64,000 bases of DNA, taken from Streptomyces cyaneofuscatus (GTDB taxonomy: Bacteria > Actinomycetota > Actinomycetes > Streptomycetales > Streptomycetaceae). Positions 17,623 through 28,429 of this stretch are shown here, piece after piece. A program made the translations under genes and the position numbers. Every line of letters starts with the position of its first letter. Within the stretch, counting starts at the first letter, position 1. The notes below the pieces were generated by a model. The model was given only the letters and a program-made list of their open reading frames with translations, was not told the DNA's origin and made no database searches. The DNA lies in NCBI RefSeq assembly GCF_000718135.1, contig NZ_JOEM01000004.1:186001-250000 (forward strand), given 5' to 3'.

Positions 17623-20244
17623 TCAGCTCGCGGGAAGGGCCGCCAGCTGGGCGGAGATCCGCTCGATGTCGGCCTCGGCCTTGGAGAGCCGGTCGCGGAT
17701 CTTGTCGACCACGTTGTCCGGGGCCTTGGCGAGGAACGCCTCGTTGCCGAGCTTCCCGGTGGCCTGCGCCTTCTCCTTCTGCGCCGCCTCCAGGTCCTTG
17801 GTGAGCCGCTTGCGCTCGGCCCCCACGTCGATCGTGCCGGAGAGGTCCAGGGCCACAGTGGCCCCGGCGACCGGGAGCGAGGCGGTGGCGTGGAAGCCGT
17901 CGCCCGCGGGCTGGAGCCGCAGCAGCTGGCGGATGGCCGCCTCGTGCGGGGCGAGCGCCGTGCCGGTCAGGGTCAGCTCGGCCGGGACCTTCTGGCCGGG
18001 CTGGAGGCCCTGGTCGTTGCGGAAGCGGCGGACCTCGGTGACGACCTGCTGGACGAGCTCGATCTCCTTCTCGGCCGCGTCGTCGCGGAAGCCGGAGTCG
18101 CCCGGCCACTCGGCGATGACGATCGACTCGCGCCCGGTGAGCGCGGTCCAGAGCGCCTCCGTGACGAACGGGACGATCGGGTGCAGCAGCCGCAGCATCA
18201 CGTCCAGGACCTCGCCGAGGACCCGGCCCGAGACCTCGGCCGGTCGGCCGCCCGCGAAGAACGTGGTCTTGGAGAGCTCGACATACCAGTCGAAGACCTC
18301 GTCCCACGCGAAGTGGCGCAGCGCCTCACTGATCTTGGCGAACTGGAAGTCGTCGTAGAACGCGTCGACGTCGGCGACCGTCTTGTTGAGCCGGGACAGG
18401 ATCCAGCGGTCGGTGACCGACATCTCCTCGACCGGGGGCAGGTCGCCCTCGATCGTGGCGCCGTTCATCAGGGCGAAGCGGGTGGCGTTCCAGATCTTGT
18501 TGGAGAACTTCGCCGAACCCTGGACCCAGTCCTCACCGATGGGCACGTCGGTGCCGGGGTTGGCACCGCGCGCGAGGGTGAAGCGCAGGGCGTCGGAGCC
18601 GTACTTGTCCATCCAGTCCAGCGGGTTGACCACGTTGCCGAAGGACTTCGACATCTTCTTGCCGTGCTCGTCGCGGACCATGCCGTGCAGGACGATGGTC
18701 CCGAACGGCGGGACGCCGTCGTTGACGTACAGGCCGAACATCATCATCCGGGCGACCCAGAAGAAGAGGATGTCGTAGCCGGTGACCAGGACGGAGTTCG
18801 GGTAGAACTTCGCGAGGCTGTCGGTCCGTTCGGGCCAGCCGAGGGTGGAGAAGGGCCACAGGCCCGAGGAGAACCAGGTGTCCAGGACGTCGCTGTCCTG
18901 GGTCCAGCCCTCGCCGCTGGGCGCCTCGTCGTCCGGTCCGACGCAGACGACCTCGCCGTTCGGGCCGTACCAGACGGGGATGCGGTGGCCCCACCAGAGC
19001 TGGCGCGAGATGCACCAGTCGTGGAGGTTGTCGACCCAGTCGAAGTACCGCTTCTCCATCTCCTGCGGGTGGATCTTGACCTTGCCGTCGCGGACCGCGT
19101 CACCGGCGGCCTCGGCGAGCGGGGCGACCTTGACCCACCACTGGAGGGAGAGGCGCGGCTCGATGGTGGTCTTGCAGCGCGAGCAGTGCCCGACGGCGTG
19201 GACGTACGGCCGCTTCTCGGCGACGATCCGGCCGTCGGCGCGCAGGGCGGCGACGATCGCGGAGCGGGCCTCCAGGCGGTCCAGCCCCTCGAAGGGGCCG
19301 GGGACGGTGATGACCGCGCGCTCGTCGAGGACGGTGATGAACGGCAGGTCGTGACGGTTGCCGATCTCGAAGTCGTTCGGGTCGTGCGCGGGGGTCACCT
19401 TGACCGCGCCGGTGCCGAACTCCGGGTCGACGTGGTGGTCGGCGACGACGGGGATCGTCCGGTCGGTCAGCGGCAGCTTGATCTGCTTGCCGATCAGGTG
19501 CTGGTAGCGCGCGTCGTCGGGGTGGACGGCGACGGCGGTGTCACCGAGCATCGTCTCGGCGCGGGTGGTGGCGACGACGATGGTCTCGTCACCCTCCCCG
19601 TACGTCATGGAGACGAGCTCGCCGTCGTCCTCCTGGTACTCGACCTCGATGTCGGAGATCGCGGTGAGACAGCGCGGGCACCAGTTGATGATGCGCTCGG
19701 CGCGGTAGATCAGCCCGTCGTCGTACATCTGCTTGAAGACGGTCTGGACGGCCTTGGAGAGGCCCTCGTCCATGGTGAAGCGCTCACGGGACCAGGCGAC
19801 GCCCTCGCCGAGGCGGCGCATCTGGCCGGAGATCTGGCCGCCGGACTCGTTCTTCCACTGCCAGACGCGCTCGACGAAGGCCTCACGGCCCAGGTCGTGG
19901 CGGGACTTGCCCTCCTTGCCGAGCTCGCGCTCGACGACGTTCTGGGTGGCGATGCCGGCGTGGTCCATACCCGGCTGGTAGAGCGCCTCGAACCCCTGCA
20001 TCCGCTTCCGGCGGACGAGGGCGTCGATCAGGGTGTGCTCGAAGGCGTGCCCCAGGTGGAGGGAGCCGGTGACGTTCGGCGGCGGGATGACGATGCTGTA
20101 GGGCGGCTTGTCGCTGTGCTCGTCGGCTTCGAAGTAACCACGCTCTACCCAGCGCTCGTACAGCTTCCCCTCTACATCGGCCGGCGCGTACGAGGTCGGC
20201 AGTTCGGGGTTGCTGGCTGGCTGCTGCGATGAGTTCTCGGTCAC
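17623..20244 (-). CDS. valS: Valyl-tRNA synthetase
   Basis: Class I aminoacyl-tRNA synthetase charging tRNA-Val. It has 873 residues from GTG at 20244 ([19 protein letters not shown]). The HIGH-type signature is [15 protein letters not shown] and the KMSKS loop is [13 protein letters not shown]; the inserted editing domain and the C-terminal coiled-coil arm ([23 protein letters not shown]) are present. No ribosome-binding site precedes the GTG, but a -10-like TAAACT ends 7 bases upstream, so the mRNA is probably leaderless. An in-frame start 11 codons earlier (20277) would lie upstream of that -10 element and is unlikely. I see no T-box leader. Confidence 0.96.
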   Translation of the reverse strand: MTENSSQQPASNPELPTSYAPADVEGKLYERWVERGYFEADEHSDKPPYSIVIPPPNVTGSLHLGHAFEHTLIDALVRRKRMQGFEALYQPGMDHAGIATQNVVERELGKEGKSRHDLGREAFVERVWQWKNESGGQISGQMRRLGEGVAWSRERFTMDEGLSKAVQTVFKQMYDDGLIYRAERIINWCPRCLTAISDIEVEYQEDDGELVSMTYGEGDETIVVATTRAETMLGDTAVAVHPDDARYQHLIGKQIKLPLTDRTIPVVADHHVDPEFGTGAVKVTPAHDPNDFEIGNRHDLPFITVLDERAVITVPGPFEGLDRLEARSAIVAALRADGRIVAEKRPYVHAVGHCSRCKTTIEPRLSLQWWVKVAPLAEAAGDAVRDGKVKIHPQEMEKRYFDWVDNLHDWCISRQLWWGHRIPVWYGPNGEVVCVGPDDEAPSGEGWTQDSDVLDTWFSSGLWPFSTLGWPERTDSLAKFYPNSVLVTGYDILFFWVARMMMFGLYVNDGVPPFGTIVLHGMVRDEHGKKMSKSFGNVVNPLDWMDKYGSDALRFTLARGANPGTDVPIGEDWVQGSAKFSNKIWNATRFALMNGATIEGDLPPVEEMSVTDRWILSRLNKTVADVDAFYDDFQFAKISEALRHFAWDEVFDWYVELSKTTFFAGGRPAEVSGRVLGEVLDVMLRLLHPIVPFVTEALWTALTGRESIVIAEWPGDSGFRDDAAEKEIELVQQVVTEVRRFRNDQGLQPGQKVPAELTLTGTALAPHEAAIRQLLRLQPAGDGFHATASLPVAGATVALDLSGTIDVGAERKRLTKDLEAAQKEKAQATGKLGNEAFLAKAPDNVVDKIRDRLSKAEADIERISAQLAALPAS

Positions 20245-20280
20245 GGGGGACAGTTTAGGGCCGTCACAGGTCTGCACTGA
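20244..20280 (-). promoter_or_regulatory. Probable valS promoter giving a leaderless mRNA
   Basis: On the minus strand TAAACT (TANNNT consensus, 20252-20257) lies 7 bases before the GTG, with a weak TTCAGT about 18 bp further upstream. This spacing would put transcription initiation at the start codon. No Shine-Dalgarno sequence is present. It is inferred from spacing alone. Confidence 0.5.
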
Positions 20281-20381
20281 AACGGATTGGTTCAGTAACG
20301 GTGTCCGGGCCGATGGCCCATGTCAGGGCGGCTTCCGTCAGGATGTCCGCAACGCATAAAAGTTTCGGAGGGGACACCGCA

Positions 20382-21401
20382 ATGAGCTACAACCAGCCGG
20401 GCCCGTACGGTGGGCAGCCGCCGCAGGGCCAGCCCGGACCGTACGGACAGCAGCCCGGGCCGTACGGCGGCCCGCCGCCGCAGGGCCCCCCGCAGGGCCA
20501 GCCCGGCTACGGATACCCCCAGCAGGCCCCCCAGGGCGTCCCGCCGCAGCAGCCGGGGCCGTACGGCGCGCCCCCGCAGGGCCAGCCCGGTTACGGCTAC
20601 CCGCAGCCCCAGCAGCCCGGCCCGTACGGGCAGCAGCCGCCCACTCCGCCGTACGGCGGTCAGCCGGTGTACGGGGGGCAGCCGCCGTACCCGCCGCAGC
20701 AGCCGAAGAAGAAGACCGGGCTGATCGTGGGGGCGTCCGTGCTGGCGCTGGCGGTCATCGGCGCCGGGGTCTGGTTCTTCACCTCGAGCGGCGCGAGCAA
20801 CAGTGATGTGGCCGACTCCACCAAGGGCTACAAGCTGACGCCCGCCGCCTCCGTGGACGACTACGCGAAGGACCCGGCCAAGCCGGACCGGTCCGGTCCG
20901 CTGACGGGGAAGTCGAAGGCCGATGCCGAGGCCGCGGGCGTCAAGGACCCGCAGCAGGCCGGCGCCGAGTACCAGAGCGGTTCGAAGGAGAACCCGCTCA
21001 CGCAGAAGCTGCTCCTGCTCCAGGGCTACTGGGGCGAGGTCGAGGACCCGGCCAAGGTCATCAACAACTCCTTCAGTGACGCCGAGAAGAAGATGAGCGA
21101 GAGCAGCAACGGCGCCAAGGTCTCGCTCATCGGCAGCCCCAAGGACGTCAAGCCGGCCGGATTCGACGGCGCTCTGATGCGGTGCCAGGACCTCAAGACG
21201 ATCAACGACAAGGCCGACGGAACCCTCGCGAAGGGGCCGAAGGAGGTCATCACCCCGGTCTGCATCTGGGCCGACTACAGCACCGTCGGCATGGTCGTCG
21301 CCGTGGACGTCGGCGGTGCCCTGACCGGCAAGGGCATCGCCCAGGACGATGTGGCCGCCCTCGCCGCCAAGCTCTACAACACCTCGCGCACCAAGATCTG
21401 A
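20382..21401 (+). CDS. Pro/Gly-rich N-terminus, single-TM secreted-domain protein
   Basis: Protein of 339 residues, unrecognised beyond a common actinobacterial design. Residues 1-110 are an imperfect repeat of GPYGQQP-, QPGYGYPQ- and PQGQ-type segments (disordered, cytosolic). KKKTGLIVGASVLALAVIGAGVWFF is a membrane helix at about 114-138, and about 200 extracytoplasmic residues follow. The distal part has two cysteines (MRCQDL and VCIWADY) that could form a disulphide. ATG at 20382 follows GGAGGGG at ideal spacing. It is monocistronic and convergent with clpX across a shared terminator. Function unknown. Confidence 0.85.
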   Translation: MSYNQPGPYGGQPPQGQPGPYGQQPGPYGGPPPQGPPQGQPGYGYPQQAPQGVPPQQPGPYGAPPQGQPGYGYPQPQQPGPYGQQPPTPPYGGQPVYGGQPPYPPQQPKKKTGLIVGASVLALAVIGAGVWFFTSSGASNSDVADSTKGYKLTPAASVDDYAKDPAKPDRSGPLTGKSKADAEAAGVKDPQQAGAEYQSGSKENPLTQKLLLLQGYWGEVEDPAKVINNSFSDAEKKMSESSNGAKVSLIGSPKDVKPAGFDGALMRCQDLKTINDKADGTLAKGPKEVITPVCIWADYSTVGMVVAVDVGGALTGKGIAQDDVAALAAKLYNTSRTKI

Positions 21402-21419
21402 CGCGCCTGGTCTGCCTCA

Positions 21420-21468
21420 ACGCCGAAGGGGCGCCCGCCGGTTGACCGGTCGGGCGCCCCTTCGGCGT
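21420..21468. terminator. Bidirectional terminator between the Pro/Gly-rich gene and clpX
   Basis: Perfect 18-bp stem (21420-21437 with 21451-21468) around a loop that can itself fold (CCGG TTGA CCGG). It lies between convergent genes and can serve both strands. Confidence 0.88.
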
Positions 21469-21494
21469 ACGTGACTGTGCTGACTGTCCTGTCG

Positions 21495-22793
<1,299 letters not shown>

Positions 22794-22886
22794 GAGGTTG
22801 CTTCCCCTTCGCCTGGGAGACCGCCTGGTTCAGCGACTCCTGGTGCCTCTATCCGACGGTACCTTGCCTGGGCCCCCGTTCGGGCC

Positions 22887-22940
22887 CCCCTTGGCACGGT
22901 TCACACGGCCGAGACCGTGCAAACGGAATGTGCCAAGGGG
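22887..22940 (-). repeat. Nested inverted repeats between clpP2 and clpX
   Basis: CCCCTTGGCAC (22887-22897) and its exact complement at 22930-22940 enclose a second, mutually exclusive stem, CACGGT (22896-22901) with ACCGTG (22914-22919). Only one of the two can fold fully, because the CAC is shared. This could be a terminator, an attenuator or an mRNA processing structure upstream of clpX. Confidence 0.6.
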
Positions 22941-22951
22941 AAAGACCGACG

Positions 22952-23620
22952 TCAGACCGATGCGCCCGCGGTCGTCTTACGGGTGGACACGATCTGGTCG
23001 ACGAGCCCGTACGCCAGGGCGTCCTCGGCCGTGAGGATCTTGTCACGCTCGATGTCCTCGCTGATCTTCTCCAGCGGGGTCGTCGAGTGGCGGGCCAGCA
23101 TCTGCTCCAGCTGCGTACGCATCCGGAGGATCTCGTTGGCCGCGATCTCCAGGTCGGAGAGCTGCTCGCGGCCCGTCTGCGAGGACGGCTGGTGGATCAG
23201 GACGCGGGCGTGCGGGAGCGCCATGCGCTTGCCCGGGGTGCCTGCGGCGAGCAGGACGGCGGCGGCGGAGGCGGCCTGGCCCATGCAGACCGTCTGGATG
23301 TCCGGCTTCACGAACTGCATCGTGTCGTAGATCGCGGTGAGCGCGGTGAACGAGCCGCCGGGGCTGTTGATGTAGATCGAGATGTCGCGGTCCGGGTCCA
23401 TCGACTCCAGGCACAGGAGCTGCGCCATGACGTCGTTGGCCGAGGCGTCGTCGATCTGGACGCCGAGGAAGATCACGCGCTCCTCGAAGAGCTTCGCGTA
23501 CGGGTCGTACTCACGCACACCCTGCGAGGTGCGCTCCACGAAGCGCGGGACGACGTAGCGGTTGTCCACCTGCGGGCCGGTGTAGAGGCCGCTCGCGGAG
23601 GCGCCGGGGAAGTTGTTCAT
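22952..23620 (-). CDS. clpP2: ATP-dependent Clp protease proteolytic subunit ClpP2
   Basis: Serine peptidase subunit of the heteromeric ClpP1P2 barrel. It has 222 residues from ATG at 23620. The catalytic serine lies in MGQAASAAA (about 118) and the histidine in VLIHQPS (about 143); the [20 protein letters not shown] core is intact. GGTGA lies 9 bases before this ATG. An in-frame ATG at 23635 (five codons longer) is the alternative. The N-terminal 35 residues are longer than in ClpP1. The gene is 94 bp downstream of the clpP1 stop and probably shares its transcript. Confidence 0.95.
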   Translation of the reverse strand: MNNFPGASASGLYTGPQVDNRYVVPRFVERTSQGVREYDPYAKLFEERVIFLGVQIDDASANDVMAQLLCLESMDPDRDISIYINSPGGSFTALTAIYDTMQFVKPDIQTVCMGQAASAAAVLLAAGTPGKRMALPHARVLIHQPSSQTGREQLSDLEIAANEILRMRTQLEQMLARHSTTPLEKISEDIERDKILTAEDALAYGLVDQIVSTRKTTAGASV

Positions 23621-23714
23621 GTGGGTGTTCACCATCCTGGTGGCGTTCTGTGGGCTGGGGGTCTCGGCGTACGAGAGGTGTGCGGGAGGTGCTGCCGGTC
23701 CGGTGGGAACCGGA

Positions 23715-24332
23715 TCAGGCACCCGTGCCGCCGCCGCCCGGGATGCCCGACGCGACCGTGATGATCTCGTCGATGAGGCCGTAGTCCTTGGCCTCCTCCG
23801 CCGTGTACCAGCGGTCGCGGTCGCCGTCGCGGATGATCGTCTCGACGGTCTGGCCGGAGTGGCGGGCCGTGATCTCGGCCATGCGCGTCTTGGTGCGGAG
23901 CAGGTACTGGGCCTGGATCTTGATGTCCGAGGCCGTTCCGCCGATGCCGGCCGAACCCTGGTGCATGAGGATGTCGGTGTTGGGGAGCGCGAAGCGCTTG
24001 CCCGCGGCACCGCCGGTGAGCAGGAACTGGCCCATCGAGGCCGCCATGCCCATCCCGATGGTGACCACGTCGTTCGGGATGTACTGCATGGTGTCGTAGA
24101 CCGCCATGCCGGCCGTCACCGAACCACCGGGGCTGTTGATGTAGAGGTAGATGTCCTTGTCCGGGTCGGCGGCAAGGAGCAGGAGCTGTGCGGTGATCTT
24201 GTTGGCGATGTCATCGTCGACCTGCTGACCGAGGAAGATGATGCGCTCGCCGAGCAGTCGGCTGTAGACCTGGTCACCGAGGCCTCCACCGAGGGACGGC
24301 TCTCCGGCGGCGTAGGGCATCAGATTCGTCAC
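23715..24332 (-). CDS. clpP1: ATP-dependent Clp protease proteolytic subunit ClpP1
   Basis: Peptidase subunit of 205 residues. The catalytic serine is in GMAASMG (about 99), the histidine in ILMHQGS (about 124), and the [21 protein letters not shown] strand-helix is intact. GTG at 24332 ([12 protein letters not shown]) is preceded by AGGTGG five bases upstream; an internal ATG four codons later is possible. A ClgR-type operator lies about 135 bp upstream (24467-24480). ClgR is the known activator of clpP1P2 in Streptomyces. Confidence 0.96.
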   Translation of the reverse strand: MTNLMPYAAGEPSLGGGLGDQVYSRLLGERIIFLGQQVDDDIANKITAQLLLLAADPDKDIYLYINSPGGSVTAGMAVYDTMQYIPNDVVTIGMGMAASMGQFLLTGGAAGKRFALPNTDILMHQGSAGIGGTASDIKIQAQYLLRTKTRMAEITARHSGQTVETIIRDGDRDRWYTAEEAKDYGLIDEIITVASGIPGGGGTGA

Positions 24333-24422
24333 GTATCCACCTGCTCGTCTCTGACGGCTCCGGCCGTCTCAGCGTCTTCGTACCGGGCGGGTGAGGGACT
24401 CCCCCACCCTTCCTCTTCATGG

Positions 24423-24480
24423 ACCCTAACGCGCAGGTGGGACAACGCCATCCCGGTTCCGCAACTGTTCGCTGGGAGCG
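24423..24480 (-). promoter_or_regulatory. ClgR-type operator and clpP1 promoter region
   Basis: GTTCGC-TGGGA-GCG at 24467-24480 matches the reported ClgR motif GTTCGC-N5-GCG exactly (read on the plus strand). Downstream on the minus strand a -10-like TAGGGT occupies 24423-24428, with no good -35 at the proper distance, as expected for an activator-dependent promoter. The assignment rests on motif and position. Confidence 0.7.
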
Positions 24481-24541
24481 CAAGGTCCGCAGGGGGCACA
24501 GGGGTTCCGGGCCCGCACGGCGGTACGGACGGGGGATACGG

Positions 24542-24582
24542 CGACGGGCCCCGGACGCGTGTGGTGCGTCCGGGGCCCGTCG
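24542..24582 (-). terminator. Terminator after tig
   Basis: Perfect 17-bp stem (24542-24558 with 24566-24582) and a 7-nt loop, 40 bp past the tig stop. It also insulates the clpP1 promoter from tig transcription. Confidence 0.85.
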
Positions 24583-24622
24583 TTGCCGATCGGCGTGGGA
24601 CCGGCGGGGATCAGGGCGAGGC

Positions 24623-26017
24623 TCAGGCCTCGTTCTTCTCCTCGGCCTTGTCGGCCGCCTTGTCCTCGGTGGCGGCCTCGGCGGCCGTCTCCGTGTTCTC
24701 GTCCTCGTCGTCCTCGAGGTCGACGACCTCACCGTTGGTGTCGACGACCTTGGCGGCCTCGACGACGACGGCGAGCGCCTTGCCGCGGGCGACCTCGCCG
24801 ACGAGCATCGGCACCTGGCCACCCTCGACGACGGCCTGGGCGAACTGGTCGGGGCTCATGCCGGAGGAGGCAGCACGCCGCATGAGGTGCTCGGTGAGCT
24901 CCTCCTGGTTGACGTTCAGCTTCTCCTTGTTGACGAGCTCGTCCAGGATGAACTGGGTCTTGATGCCCTTGATGGCCTGCTCGGAGGTCTCGTTCTCGAA
25001 CTCCTCCAGGGTCTTGCCCTGGATCTCGAGGTACTTCTCGAGGTCGAGACCCATCTGACCGAGCTGGTGGTGCTCCAGGTTGTGCTTGCGGGTCTGGACC
25101 TCGTCCGCGAGCAGCTTCTCCGGGATCGGGACCTCGGCGAGCTTCAGCAGCTCCTCCAGGACCCGCTCCTGGGCCTGGGTGGCCTGGTCGTACTGCTTGG
25201 TGGTCTCCAGGCGCTTGCGGCTGTCGGCCTTCAGCTCCTCCAGCGTGTCGAACTCGCTGGCCATCTGGGCGAAGTCGTCGTCCAGCTCGGGGAGCTCACG
25301 GGCGGCGACGGCGGTGACCTTGACGGTGACCTCCGCGGCCTTGCCCTCGGCGGAGCCGCCCTTCAGCTCGGAGGTGAAGGTGGCCTCGCCACCGGCCTCC
25401 AGGCCGGTCACGGCCTCGTCGATGCCGTCGAGGAGCTCGCCGGAACCGATGGTGTACGAGACACCCGCGGCCACGCCGTCCTCCAGGACCTCACCGTCGA
25501 CCTTGGCCTCCAGGTCGATCGTGACGACGTCGCCGTCGGCGGCGGCGCGCTCGACCGGGTTGGTGGAGGCGAAGCGCTCGCGCAGCTGCTCCACGGCCTT
25601 CTGGACCTCTTCGTCGGTGACCTCGAGGGCGTCGACGGTGACCTCGATGCCGGAGTAGTCCGGGATCTCGATCTCGGGGCGTACGTCAACCTCGGCGGTG
25701 AAGGCCAGCAGTTCGCCGTCCTTCAGCTCGGTGATGTCGACCTCGGGCTGGCCGAGGACGTTCAGCTCACCCTCGTTGACCGCCTCGGTGTAGAACTTCG
25801 GGAGGGCGTCGTTGACGGCCTCCTCCAGCACAGCACCGCGGCCGAACCGCTGGTCGATGACCCGGGCGGGGATCTTGCCCTTGCGGAAGCCCTTCACCGT
25901 GACCTGCTGGTTGATCTTCTTGTACGCCGCGTCGAGGCTGTCCTTGAGCTCCTCGAAGGGCACCTCGATGCTGAGCCGAACCCGAGTCGGGTTCAGGGTC
26001 TCCACGGCGCTCTTCAC
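24623..26017 (-). CDS. tig: Trigger factor, ribosome-associated chaperone
   Basis: Peptidyl-prolyl isomerase/chaperone at the ribosome exit. It has 464 residues. The N-terminal ribosome-binding domain carries a [19 protein letters not shown] signature (the GFRxGKxP motif), the FKBP-like domain lies at about 150-245, and a helical C-terminal chaperone domain follows. The last 45 residues are strongly acidic and Ala-rich ([19 protein letters not shown]), an extension common in actinobacteria. ATG at 26017 begins [19 protein letters not shown], the normal start. Confidence 0.97.
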   Translation of the reverse strand: MKSAVETLNPTRVRLSIEVPFEELKDSLDAAYKKINQQVTVKGFRKGKIPARVIDQRFGRGAVLEEAVNDALPKFYTEAVNEGELNVLGQPEVDITELKDGELLAFTAEVDVRPEIEIPDYSGIEVTVDALEVTDEEVQKAVEQLRERFASTNPVERAAADGDVVTIDLEAKVDGEVLEDGVAAGVSYTIGSGELLDGIDEAVTGLEAGGEATFTSELKGGSAEGKAAEVTVKVTAVAARELPELDDDFAQMASEFDTLEELKADSRKRLETTKQYDQATQAQERVLEELLKLAEVPIPEKLLADEVQTRKHNLEHHQLGQMGLDLEKYLEIQGKTLEEFENETSEQAIKGIKTQFILDELVNKEKLNVNQEELTEHLMRRAASSGMSPDQFAQAVVEGGQVPMLVGEVARGKALAVVVEAAKVVDTNGEVVDLEDDEDENTETAAEAATEDKAADKAEEKNEA

Positions 26018-26168
26018 GGTTCGGTCTCCTTGGTGGCTGACTTCTTGGGGTTCTGCTGGGCCGCCTGATTGGTGGCTTCGCGGACCGAGCCCGGTACATC
26101 AGACACACGGGCACGCAATTTGCATAGTAACGGCAAGGGGGAGGACTCCCACAATGCGATCTTGCTGG

Positions 26169-26245
26169 TGGTCGGGGTGGCCGGATTCGAACCGACGACC
26201 TTCCGCTCCCAAAGCGGACGCGCTACCAAGCTGCGCCACACCCCG
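26169..26245 (-). tRNA. tRNA-Pro (anticodon TGG)
   Basis: Full cloverleaf on the minus strand. The 7-bp acceptor stem CGGGGTG/CACCCCG is perfect, the anticodon loop reads TTTGGGA with anticodon TGG, and the T-arm contains GGTTCGAATCC. The discriminator A and an encoded CCA (26169-26171) follow, giving 77 nt. It is the only tRNA on this strand, with tig downstream. Confidence 0.95.
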
Positions 26246-26430
26246 TCGGTGCGACACGTAGGGTACATGCACCGGAGCCGTGCGTCGGTCGCTTTACCGG
26301 GTGGCCGGGTTCACGAGGCGGCCGGGGAGCGGTGGTCCGGCGGCCGGCGTCAACGGGTGTGCGGAGAGCGCCGCCGACCCGCTACGATGCTTTCCGTGCC
26401 GCGGTCCGCTGGACCTGCGGTGCACCACTC

Positions 26431-26504
26431 GCGGGCGTAGCTCAATGGTAGAGCCCTAGTCTTCCAAACTAGCTACGCGGGTTCGATTCCCGTCGCCCGC
26501 TCCA
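26431..26504 (+). tRNA. tRNA-Gly (anticodon TCC)
   Basis: Cloverleaf on the plus strand: acceptor GCGGGCG/CGCCCGC, anticodon stem CTAGT/ACTAG with loop CTTCCAA (anticodon TCC), T-arm GGGTTCGATTCCC, discriminator T and encoded CCA. Total 74 nt. A terminator follows at once. Confidence 0.95.
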
Positions 26505-26510
26505 CGCCTG

Positions 26511-26542
26511 GGCCCGGTCCGACATCTTCGTCGGACCGGGCC
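26511..26542. terminator. Terminator after tRNA-Gly
   Basis: Perfect 13-bp stem (26511-26523 with 26530-26542), loop ATCTTC, followed by CTCTTG. It may also end the minus-strand small membrane gene (stop at 26583). Confidence 0.8.
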
Positions 26543-26582
26543 TCTTGCGTACCAGGCTTCTGCGTACGGGAGCCGGACCGGC

Positions 26583-26777
26583 TCAGAAGCTGATCTGGTT
26601 GATCGTGTCCGCTATCGAGTTCATGAACCTGTTGATCGACGGGGCCATGCCGGTCGACGCCAGGAAGAACCCGAACAGCACGGCGACGAGCGCGGGGCCG
26701 GGCTTGATGGAGCCCCCACGGATCAGCACCACCAGGATGACCGCGAACAGCAGCACCATAGACAGTGAAATAGCCAC
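26583..26777 (-). CDS. Small two-helix membrane protein
   Basis: Protein of 64 residues (MAISLSMVLLFAVILVVLIRGGSIKPG...). There are two hydrophobic segments, about 4-20 and 28-43, joined by a short basic Gly/Lys loop, then a polar C-terminus with NRFMNSIADTINQISF. The pattern of a small, predominantly membrane protein with canonical Streptomyces codon use supports coding. The family is known to me only as a conserved hypothetical streptomycete protein. Function unknown. Confidence 0.75.
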   Translation of the reverse strand: MAISLSMVLLFAVILVVLIRGGSIKPGPALVAVLFGFFLASTGMAPSINRFMNSIADTINQISF

Positions 26778-27222
26778 GTCTGATCACACCCTCGGTCGGT
26801 CCGCCTTGCCGGCCCGGAAACGTGCTCCACTGCGCGCCCCGTCGCGTCCATCGTGCCACCAACTCCCGGGTGTCTGCTGCCGGGTGACGGATCGCACTGA
26901 CCGGATCCCGCCATCCTGCCCAGCTCACGGGGGCTCCACGCCGGGCAGCCGCACCTCCGCCGCGAAATCCGTGCGGCCGCATATTCACCGACTCAGGCCG
27001 CGGTGACCGTTTCCCTATCCTCACAGGTCGTTCACAGGTAATTCGAGCCGTCGGTTGCGATGTAATTCACTCGCTCAACACGCCGCCGATATGCCCTGTT
27101 TAAGGGGGATCAAGCGTGTCATAGCGGGCAGTGTTCGACTGTTTCACCTGCGAATAGGCGGGAACACGCGATATCTCATCGTGGTTTTACGCGTGGCAAT
27201 CGACGGGTCTAAGGTGCCTTAG
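26778..27222. other. 445-bp intergenic region between divergent genes
   Basis: I see no gene here. It is less GC-rich than its surroundings toward the right (27040-27222). Two copies of TCACAGGT, at 27021-27028 and 27032-27039, are 11 bp apart and resemble the direct-repeat spacing of PhoP-type sites. Just before the acyltransferase ATG, TAAGGT (27210-27215) could be a -10 element for a near-leaderless transcript or part of a weak ribosome-binding site. Confidence 0.5.
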
Positions 27223-28368
27223 ATGTTCCAAGCTCCGAGCGTATTCACAAGGGCCCCGCTCCCCCCGGCGACCCGGGAGCCGGAGCCCAGACGCGAGCAG
27301 ACGCCCACCCCCACGAACGCCGCCCCGGCCCGCACCGAAGCCCCGGCAAAGGCGGCCAAGCGGCGCGATCCCTACTTCGACAACGTGAAGTATCTGGCCA
27401 TCGTCCTGGTCGCGGTGGCGCACGCCTGGGAACCGGTGATGGACGGCAGCCGGGCCACCCGGGCGCTCTACATGATCGTGTACACGTTCCACATGCCGGC
27501 CTTCATCCTCATCTCCGGCTATTTCTCCCGTACGTTCGACATGTCGTCCCCCAAGGTGAAGCGCCTGATCACCGGGGTCGCCGTGCCGTATGTGCTGTTC
27601 GAGACGGCCTATTCGCTCTTCAAGCGGTACGTGGACGACTCACCCGACACCTCGATCACCCTGGTCGATCCGCTGTTCCTGACGTGGTTCCTGATCGCCC
27701 TGTTCATCTGGCGGGTCACCACACCGATCTGGCTCACCCTGCGCCATCCGCTGCCGGTGGCGCTCGCCATCGCGATGCTGGCCTCGGTCTCCCCCGACAT
27801 CGGCGACGACCTGGATCTCCAGCGGGTCTTCCAGTTCCTGCCGTTCTTCGTCCTCGGCCTGCTGATGAAGCCCGAGCACTTCCAGCTGATCCGGCGCCGC
27901 GAGGTGCGGCTGCTCGCCCTGCCGCTGTTCGCGGGCGCGCTGCTGTTCGCGTACTGGATCGCCCCGCGCATGCAGCTCGGCTGGCTCTACCGCGCCAACA
28001 GCGCCCAGGAGATGGACGCCCCGTGGTGGTCGGGCGCGGTGATGTCGCTGGCCCTGTTCGGCTGCGCCCTGGCGCTGACCATCAGCTTCCTGGCCTGGGT
28101 GCCGCGCCGGAACATGTGGTTCACGGCGCTGGGCGCCGGGACGATCTGCGGCTATCTGCTCCACGGCTTCCTGATCAAGGGCGCTGTGTACACGGGCCTG
28201 TTCGACCGGCACACCTGGCTCTCCGGCCCCGTCGGCCTGGTGCTCGTCTCGGTCGTGGCGGCGGGTGCGGTGACGCTCATGTGCTCGCGGCCGGTGGCCC
28301 GGGCCCTGAAGTTCGCCACCGAGCCGGACTTGAAGTGGGCGTTCCGGAAGGACCCCGCGAAGCGCTGA
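27223..28368 (+). CDS. Acyltransferase-3 family membrane protein
   Basis: Protein of 381 residues. A Pro/Ala-rich cytosolic N-terminus of about 45 residues precedes ten or so membrane segments. The acyltransferase-3 signature appears as FDNVKYLAIVLVAVAHAWEP (catalytic-type His in the first helix) and YTFHMPAFILISGYFSRTF (second conserved His region), which is closest to fucose 4-O-acetylase-like members. Such enzymes move acetyl or acyl groups onto extracellular glycans or lipids; the substrate here is unknown. It is a single gene, convergent with the HD-domain gene across the terminator at 28389-28424. Confidence 0.88.
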   Translation: MFQAPSVFTRAPLPPATREPEPRREQTPTPTNAAPARTEAPAKAAKRRDPYFDNVKYLAIVLVAVAHAWEPVMDGSRATRALYMIVYTFHMPAFILISGYFSRTFDMSSPKVKRLITGVAVPYVLFETAYSLFKRYVDDSPDTSITLVDPLFLTWFLIALFIWRVTTPIWLTLRHPLPVALAIAMLASVSPDIGDDLDLQRVFQFLPFFVLGLLMKPEHFQLIRRREVRLLALPLFAGALLFAYWIAPRMQLGWLYRANSAQEMDAPWWSGAVMSLALFGCALALTISFLAWVPRRNMWFTALGAGTICGYLLHGFLIKGAVYTGLFDRHTWLSGPVGLVLVSVVAAGAVTLMCSRPVARALKFATEPDLKWAFRKDPAKR

Positions 28369-28388
28369 AGCCGCTCTTTCCCTCCCAC

Positions 28389-28424
28389 CTGATCCACCCC
28401 TGGCGCCGGCCGCGGGTGGATCAG
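28389..28424. terminator. Bidirectional terminator (acyltransferase / HD gene)
   Basis: Perfect 11-bp stem CTGATCCACCC (28389-28399) with its complement at 28414-28424, between two convergent genes. Confidence 0.8.
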
Positions 28425-28429
28425 TGCGT

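Noticed and set aside
17890..20232. 780-codon open frame opposite valS, and similar long plus frames opposite pbp2, folC and transketolase
   Set aside because: Typical third-position GC artefacts of Streptomyces genes; the real genes on the other strand carry full catalytic motifs.
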